This document shows, piece after piece, positions 52,901 through 61,900 of a stretch of 64,000 bases of DNA. The DNA comes from Patagioenas fasciata. Taxonomy: Eukaryota > Chordata > Aves > Columbiformes > Columbidae. The position numbers and the translations under genes were made by a program. The stretch's first letter is position 1, and every line of letters begins with the position of its first letter. The stretch spans positions 151,899,104 through 151,963,103 of the forward strand of contig NC_092520.1 in NCBI RefSeq assembly GCF_037038585.1, written 5' to 3'. The notes under the pieces are model-generated. The model was not told where the DNA came from and made no database searches. It was given only the letters and a program-made list of their open reading frames with translations.

Positions 52901-55900
52901 GTCCTTTAGTAAGGGCCTGTAGTGGTAGCTGACTCTTGAAAGGCTTGTGTTGAACCAGAGCCACCTCTGCAACAGTCTTGTTAAAACCAGAAGGGATGTT
53001 GGCAGCCCAAGAAGGGGATGCACAGACCTCTGAATCCTTCCCTTGTTATTATCAGGCTCATCAGTGTTAAAAATCTCCATCCCGTCACCAGTTATGAACA
53101 TGCCCATGTATGTCTGATCTTATTATGTACACTTTTTCAGCAGGAGTGCAGTGCAATTCAGGGGCAGGCAGCATCCTTTCCATCTGAGATCAAGAACTAG
53201 AAGACTTGTTTTAACCCAGCGAGGTGCTGTGAAAGCTAGACATACTGCTTTAATGTTCCTCCTTCCCCTCTGCACCAGTGTGGGATTTAGCCACTACACA
53301 GCCCTAAATGTTCTTCTTGGCTGCATCTTTTGTTTTATTTGGGAACTGGCTGCTTGATCCATTTATTTATCAAGAGCACAGAAAGTGTATTAGAAAAAAA
53401 TCTCATTTACATGTGTGATTCAAGGGAAATAGGAATTAGCAAAAGGCTCTCAAAGCTTATGGGTTTGTGGACTTCTCTGCTTGTTACTTAATGGTGATCA
53501 TGAAGTGCAGAAGCCTACTTAGGAGCCACAGGAGTCAGAAAAGTCTAAGTACTTCTCACGGGCTAATGACTTCTGTGAGGAATAGGCTTGCCAAGCAGAG
53601 CAAGCGGAGCGCAGTTCTTGGGAGCATTTCCCATTCATTGTTACACAGTATTGTGTAAAGCCTAAAGTCCTGGGACAAGGGGGGACCAACCTGTCCTGTT
53701 CTTTGCGGGTGAAGTTCTATGGGGCAATAATAGCATTTCGTTTTGGAGTCTTATGTGAAAACTCCCAGGTTACAGAGTATGAGATGGTTGTTGTCAACAA
53801 TGCATGGCAGCTAAAAATACCTCACTAGATGTGCTGGTGTGAGCATTGCACCATGGAGGGGAGTTATTTTGGGTAGTAGAATGGATACTGGCAAAAATTT
53901 ACCTGGAATTTTGCACTAAGATTTACAGTAGCTCCTCTCAACCCCCTGTAGAAAAGTATGGAAGCTACCTGGACATCTCCAAATGTCTCTCAGCTTCAAA
54001 AGGGAAGTTCACAATACAAAAGACAACACTTTGGAAAACTTTTATGTATGTTTCACTTTAAGGACCCACAACTCTGTACCTTTATTGTTATATTGCAGGA
54101 TCTAGTACAGCCAGTTTTTGTAAAGGTTGAGCCTTCAATAATGCATCTCCGTTTTGAGAAAGGCTAGAATGTGCACAAAATGGAAGCATTAGTATTTCTA
54201 AGCAATGTATAGTTCTGTGATACTGTCTTAATATTGCAACGTAATTTGACTGGAGAACAGAAATCACCTTGCTATAGTGTTGCATTTAAAAATTATTAAA
54301 TTATGTATTTTTTCATAATATGAACTTTCTTTTCATTATTAACAAATAATGGCAGATAGCTTATGACTGAATATAGCATATAGGACTAACTACCAGTGTA
54401 ATTTTATAACATGGGGAATAAAATTCCTGTGGTAGCGGGATTTGAGTTCTATATGGGGAAAAACAAGCAGCCAGATTTGCATCTCTTAGATGCAAAGCAG
54501 ATGGAAGATTTTCAGTCTTTTCTGAAGCTGCTTCTGCAGACAGCTGCTTCTGGGAGGATGCTTAATCACAAGGAAATTTTTTGACAGATGTGAGGTCTAT
54601 TTTAAATGTATCCCTCCATTTTTTTGTTTACTAACTCTCAAAGCATAATCATAGTAATTGTCATTCCTCACCTCTTTCTTCTGCCAAAGCCTATCTGAAA
54701 TGGATCTTAATTTACTGGAGAAAAGAGTCAGAGCTTCTATGAAGTCTACAAGGGATCTTGCAACAGAAAACAAAATAATGCTGAAATTACCTGATGCTTC
54801 AATTATTGCTGAAAAGAAACCAAAGTACCATCTATATTTGTATTTTTTTACAGTCTCCTGTATTAATATCTGGTTCCTTTGCTCATTATATTGGGAGAGC
54901 AGTAATCAACATATGAGGACCCCCTTCCCTCTATGAATTTTGTACAACTGGGGAATCTGTCAGGAAATGTCACTTACGATGGGCTTTGAATCCTGTGGGC
55001 AGGGAGCCAATGCGTGTGATAAACAACTTGTACAGACACCCTAGATGGAAACAATAAAGATAGTAATTTGAAAGGCATTATACCAGCTGCTGAGATGCAC
55101 ACTTCTGGATGATATACCCTGTACATTTTAAGGATATCTGTTCTATGACTTTTAACTATTACAGCATGGATATAGGACCAAAGTGCAGCACCAGGGCTAT
55201 ATCTCCTGGCTCTGATGTTTGCTGAGTGGTTGTTCATTTCCAACTTCCCCTTTTTATCTTTATTTGTCCTTGCCCCACTCCCTTCTTTTAAAGAACTGGA
55301 AGCTTCCTAAAGAGAGGACAAACGTGGGGACTAAAGCATTGGCATCATTTGCTCAACCTCGTATAATATATTAACTAAAATTGTCTCAGAGTCTAGACCT
55401 GTCCGCACATTTAACTTCTATGAGAATTTATTTCTTCCTAGGAAGACCACAAATTAGTTGAGTTTGTTCTATAGACAATGTGAAGAGAAATTTGTCTTGT
55501 GTATAGTCAGTGAAGAGAAAAATATTCTTTGCTTCCATGTTGCAGATCCTGTACTCCACTATGATCCAGCAGCATATCAGTATTTTTATGTCTTTACCTT
55601 TTGGTTGCTTTTCCCCACTAACTAATTTATCACCATGTGGTGGTGACAGAGACTGGCAATTACAGCACTGAGGAGATATAAACTCAAGTGGCGGTTTTAA
55701 AGGTGGGTTCTTGACAGGCTCAGTATGCCATAACTTCAGAGAGGTTGAGCCTTTCATTGTGTGGATATGGAGTCTGTCAGAGCTGTGTTGCTTGTGACTG
55801 CTAATGTCTTCCATTTCAACCAAGTTAGAATAAATCCTAGAGCTGGCATCTGATGCTTTACTTCATTGTGTTTCATGATCAATGGACAAGTGACCATGAA

Positions 55901-58900
55901 CCTGATTTGTGATATTTTCTCCCCAGATTTATCACTGGACCTGCAGGGAAAGAATCAGGTACTGGTTTGGATTTACGTTTTACAGCACTTAAAGGAGTAA
56001 AGGACCAGACTTACAAAAGCATTTAGGCATCAAAGAGTTGAGGTACCAATGTCACTACTATTTTTTGAAGGTCTATGGGTCAGATGTATTTTGGCAAATA
56101 CATTTAGGCATTATAAAAGATGTTTGGTAAGCTCTGTAGTCATGGCTGAAGTTGACTTAAGCTCTTTGCATCTCTGAAAATCCCTGTGAGGGACTCTTTG
56201 ATCCTTTAGAATTTAACAATCTGGCTGATTGTTGTGGAGAGTGTTTCCCACTGTTGACATTGCTCTCCCTGCTGCTCAGCACCACTTGGTGTCACCTGTT
56301 TGCTCCCTTTCTCCATGTGGGGTGACCTCAGCCATTCATGTGTACCTGCTCCTTCATTTTCCTATGTGAGTCCTGCCTCTCCCCTCTGTCAGAGGGGGAC
56401 AGGGAAATGTGTCTGCATTTCCATGCAAGGTCCAATCTGCCAGTTTCAGCTGTAAATTAAGATAATGTCTTTGCAGTGAAGTGTCTGAAGCAGAGACATA
56501 TATTCCTTTCTGCCAAGTCTCCTGTGGGAGTGGTGACCTCTGGGAGGAGGTGGAGCAACACACTGAGTCCTGAGGTTATTACCAGCATACAGGTATGGTT
56601 ACATGGATGTGTATGTATTAGCATAATGTTTTCCTCTTTAGGGATGTGTAGTTCGCATAGGCATGTACAACTGCCTGTTCCTACAAGGTCTGTCACTTTT
56701 CATAGGTACCGCAGCCAGTATTTACAAGGTGGCATTGCTCTTGTTTTCTGACAGTGAAGAACATGCACAATGGTAGCTAAGAACACCAAAGCCACAGCTC
56801 CCTCTGCTATTCTCCTTGGTAGTAGTCCTCTGCCTAAAGCCTTGGATATTTAACTATACTTTAAACTATGCATGAAGCTTTTAAATCTGACAAAAGTTCC
56901 TGACTTCAGTTTGGGGAATAATTTTTGTGACAGATGCTATTTTTTTTTGGGTCTTTAAAGAATTTTTCGTAGTGTTGCTTTAGGATTGATTTATGTCAGA
57001 CATAGATTGTAGGTAGGTTCCTAGTAGGGAATTCAAGTTACTGGAGTGTAATTTGAATTTGTAAGGTATTGAAAGTTTTTTGTATCGGAGATTGCAGCTC
57101 AGTGCTCTGTCTGGTTTATGATTATATTGCACATACAGCACTTTGTAGTTACTGCCAGAGGTAACAGTTCTTTACTGCCAGCTCTTGTGTTTTCTTCTTT
57201 GAATTTTGATGTTGCCCAGCTCTGTTGAGAAACTCTTTCAAGTCTGTGGTTCTGGACTGTTTTAAGTTAAGATAGTAAGCATTTTGCATTATTGTACTGG
57301 AACCGTTACTGGCCCAGATACCTGTTTGAACATGGTCCATTAATAGCTCACTGGAGCCACTCTTGTTGCAAACTAAAAGCTCGTTGTGATACTTGGTCTT
57401 TTTACCAGAAATAGCATCTGGATGTTACAGAGTGTAAAGGCCTGTACTCTGTTACCAAACTGAACAACATATGTCAAAATCCACCCTGTGAAATATGGAA
57501 TCTTTTTGTAATTCCTTATTTGAAGAAAACGTGAAGAAAGCGGGGCTAGGGGAAATTGTGGCTTCTGAAAATAACATATTTCTAATATCTTAATATAAAA
57601 TTAATTATTATGTTTATATTTTAACTTGATGGCTCCTTTCCCTGTATATTTAGTAGAAATTAAAATACTGATCCAAAATATTTTTACTGGGAACCTGACA
57701 CTACTTGCCATGTACTTGTCTGCACAGATGGGATTCAGGAACTGGAAGAAAAAGTTTGACCAGAGAGACAGCATATTTTAAAGGGCTACTGTAAGAACTA
57801 GATGAGTTAAAGAGGTATAGGATGTGCTTATATGAGTTCCCTATTTACAGATTGTTTATATTTGTTCAGTACTGCTAGCCAGGTGGCTGTATGCCATTGA
57901 TACATTAATTTCCAGAAGTACCTCCCTTTTTATGGGCAATATCAGACAAAGCAGTAAAGAGGAAGCTGGAGTGCATTATGTGGAGCAACAAAGAGGTATT
58001 TGTTTGTTGTGATTCTCTTACCGTGGCAACTTGACTTCTTGTCTCATCACACCGATGTGGTAGAATTGGAACAATTGTGGGTGGGATAAGGACTCCTGCA
58101 AGAGTATAAATGCGACCATTTTTTGCAACAATATCTGTTTCTTCCATTTCTTCTCCACTCACCAAGACTTGTCCCTATGAAACAATAAACTATTATTAAT
58201 AATATATTTTTCATAGCTTCTCAATTTCTGATAATTTCAAGAATTAGTCACATTTTTTAATTTGCCATGTATTTTTTATTACACTTGTTTTATGCAAGAA
58301 GTATGCATATGTTGCACATTTTTTTGAGTATTGCTCTACAACAGAGGTATCTAAAGTTTTCCTCTCAATCTGCACTGTTAGCCTGTGGAACTAGTGACTA
58401 AAAGACTGGCCAAAATGAGAAGACTACTGATGACTTCAGGCACTGATTTCAGTGGGCATAAGCATGCTTTCGACCTCTCTCTGACAAAGTGGGGAAAAAG
58501 AGAGAGAATCTGAGCTCTAAGAAAATTCACAGGAGAGGGAAAAAAAAGTAGTATTCTTTCTGCATTTAATCATGCAACTGCTCTGTCTTTACAAGAATTC
58601 TCCAGAATGTTCATATTTGGCTAAAATATGCTAAGAATGGAAGGTAGTTAATATAACAGATAAGTTTAGTTTTGCAAAAGTACTGACAAATTACCAGCTT
58701 TAAAAATGTGTTCACTAGGTTCAGAAGGATCAGAAACTACAATATTAAAGATAACAGAAGAAGATCTATGTGTGCACTAAAAGTGTTTAAAATAATCAAA
58801 ATGTGTAACATAATTATTTAAAACATTTTAAATATATATATATATATATATATATTTTCTTTTTTTAAACTAGGCAGAGCATTAATGAGAATCGTTCCCG

Positions 58901-61900
58901 GCCTGAAGCTAATCATACATAAAAGGAAACTGCAGGCTGTCCTTATATACCAGTCACTTGTTCTGTGTCCTTTGGAGTACTAATTTTGACAACAGGTGGA
59001 ATAGCAAGTTGAAAATTTCTACCTCATTATAGCAAGAAATTCCTCTGCTAATGTCACCGCTCCTCCTTTTTTTTTTTTTGTATTCCCCCTGCATGCAAAC
59101 CATTGCAGAGATCAGAGAGAGCTGTTCACAGGTGAAAGCTGACTTTAACTTACGGTGCTGGTCCTATTAAAGTAAATGAACTGGTTCGCCATGCTTCTGA
59201 TGTGATCTATTGACACGAGGCTGGCAACCTCTAGCTGAAATAAATATAAATTGATTTAGAGGAACGTAGCATCATTATTCTTTTCAAATCCAGGTGGATT
59301 TCACAAGAGACACCATCTTTCTCTTTAGGGTGAGCGAATGACCCTATCACCTTTTCTCTAGGTACATGAGCAGCCTTGTATTGACTAACTTGCTTATGTA
59401 ATGAAGTTAGCGTGATTAAATTTTGACTGAGCTTGCTGGCTGCTGCATGTGAAGAGCTTGTTGCCCAAAAGAATACTAATTTTTCTCCTAATTATAGCAA
59501 GCAGTCTAAGTAAAGTTATCAGCTGTCCCTAAAAACAGCCCTGTTTGCATCCTTACACCACTGTGGAAATGATGCTGCTGATATCCCATGGAGGGACATG
59601 AGGATCTCATGCTTCTCCTCCCTGTGATTGTGCTCTGTGCTGGAAGTGACCCCTGCCTTGAACACTGTAAGTGGGTCCTTTCTTTAAGGATATGAGCACA
59701 TCCTTCCTGCCCTGAAGCAGGGGCTGGGGTGGGGATGAACTTCAGTCTCCTCTAGCCTCAGTTGCTGGGGGCGTTGCTGGGTTCTGCTCTTTTTTTCCAG
59801 CAGAAAAAAGGAGGGAAAAACTGGGGGCTTACTTAGAGGATGACAAAACCACCTCTCTCTGATAAACAGAAGACTTAGCAGAATAAGCTCAGAGAGATCT
59901 TGATTTTGATAGCAACAAGTACTTGCCCTGCTACTCCTTCCTGCATCCCTGCCAAGATAACTGTACCCTCTGGTACTGCTTCTTGCTCCACAGAGCAGGC
60001 TAAGGTAGCAGGTCTTAGGTTCAGAATGACTGTATATACATATATGTTTTTTTTTTTTTCCCACTTGAGCTAAGTCCCCATCACCAAAAGGTGTATTTTT
60101 AAATGGAAATAGCTACTTGCATGTAGCACAGTAGTGTTATATTTACCATGATTCCAAGCACTATAACATGCCTCCAGCAGGGTTTTATTTTGATCAGTGA
60201 CGCTGTGGTGAAAGGTTTGTGTTCTCTGTCAGTGACCTCTATGTGACTACCCTTAGTTAAAGCAGAGACATAGCTGTCCCTTGCAGCCTTGCTTTGCAGC
60301 ACTGAGTGGAGGTTGTTCTTGAAAAACCTCTGATTTCAGAGCAGCAAAGGGTTTGAAAATGCTCTTACACATCAGGTCAGTAAAACAGCTGCACTTACCT
60401 CAGTATTGGAGACAATGTGGTATCGGACCAGCTCCAGCAACTTCCACGAACCCTGCCGAAGAAGAGGCCTTTTTAGCCCAAAATGAGTCACACAAACCTA
60501 CCTGACCTGTGAGAGGAGAGGGGAATGAGAATGGCATCACCAGATGGTACACCAGAAAGCTCTGGCTCAGTGGTGATGCTCAGCTCATGGCATGTGTCCT
60601 GTTACTCCATGCTCTCACCCATGTATAAACTTTTATTTCAGCATGAGCCTTTCACAACTTCTGTGTGTGTTGGGAGAGACAGGAGGTGTGCAGGGGACAG
60701 AATGCCAGTATCTATCTCCTGGGACCCTACCAGCAGTGTCTCCCACGTAACAGGGCCCTTGTGGCATCTGCTCCCTTTGGCTGTTCCCGCCAAGCGTGAC
60801 ACCTTCCAGGATAGGGTTGGAGGCTTTGCCATGTGGCTCTCCAGGCAAGAGTAGCGGAGTAGGGGTCTGGTGTCAGGGTTCGTCATTACATTACATTACA
60901 TTACATACAATGGCAGACCTCCAAATCTTCTCTAGGTCTCATCTTGAGCTTTAATTTTTTGAGATAGTTTAAACCTTGAGCTTACCTTGGATGAATATTG
61001 GACAATGTATGTATGCATCTGCTGTATAGCTACAAATATATTTACCATCTAAGAAGGATTTGTGTTGTGGCAAGACTATACCTCTGCAGAAAGCAGGTAA
61101 TCCAGAGCCTCAGCTTTCATATTACTCAAAGCCTCGTTACTTGGAACAAAGACTGTGTAAGGCCTATTGTCCTGCTGTAAATCCATTCCCAGGCCAGTTT
61201 TCTGTTTTGTTTAAAAAAAAAAAAAAAGTGTAATTACTTATTAATATTGAAGAACATCTGAAAATAGCACTATTGAATTGCTTTTCTGGATCTTTACCAC
61301 TATCAAAGATGTAAATTGGCTGTATCTTCCATTATCTTCAAGTACTGACATTATGGTTTCCTGAAATAAGATGAAAGTAAGATTTATTTTAGTTGGGAAC
61401 ATAGAATGAATAATGATTCTTGTAAGACAGTTTTTGAATTACTGCATGAGTCTCAGTTATTACAGATCTTAATACATTTGGATTTCCTTATTTGTTTGTG
61501 TGGCTGTAGTGTCTGGAAATGGCTGAGATGGTAGCACTCTTATCCTGGTGCCATTACTGGCTTATAGTTAGTTTGTCATCATCCTGAGATCTTGTGTAGT
61601 CAGAGAACACACAAACAGTGTAGGTGTGGGGGAAGTGTTCTCTGTATTCCCAATGAGAAGGGGCAGAGAGATAAAATATTTGCAAAAATGCCATGTAAGA
61701 AGTGAAATCTCAAGGAAGTATGCAAAGCAGGGGACCAAAAACCCAAAAGCACCCCAAAATATTTTAGCCTATTGGAAGGGGTATTGCTGGTTTCAAAGCA
61801 AGTTTTGCCTATTATTTGTTCGGACTTCTCCCCTTTTAGTATGTTGTTCTGGAATTCAGTGAAATGTACTGATCTTGATCACCAGTTTCCCAAGGAGCAA

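Noticed and set aside
58832-60906. CRISPR-like or regulatory tandem arrays at the AT and ATTAC repeats
   Set aside because: These are plain microsatellites with no spacers or unique units, in a vertebrate intron.
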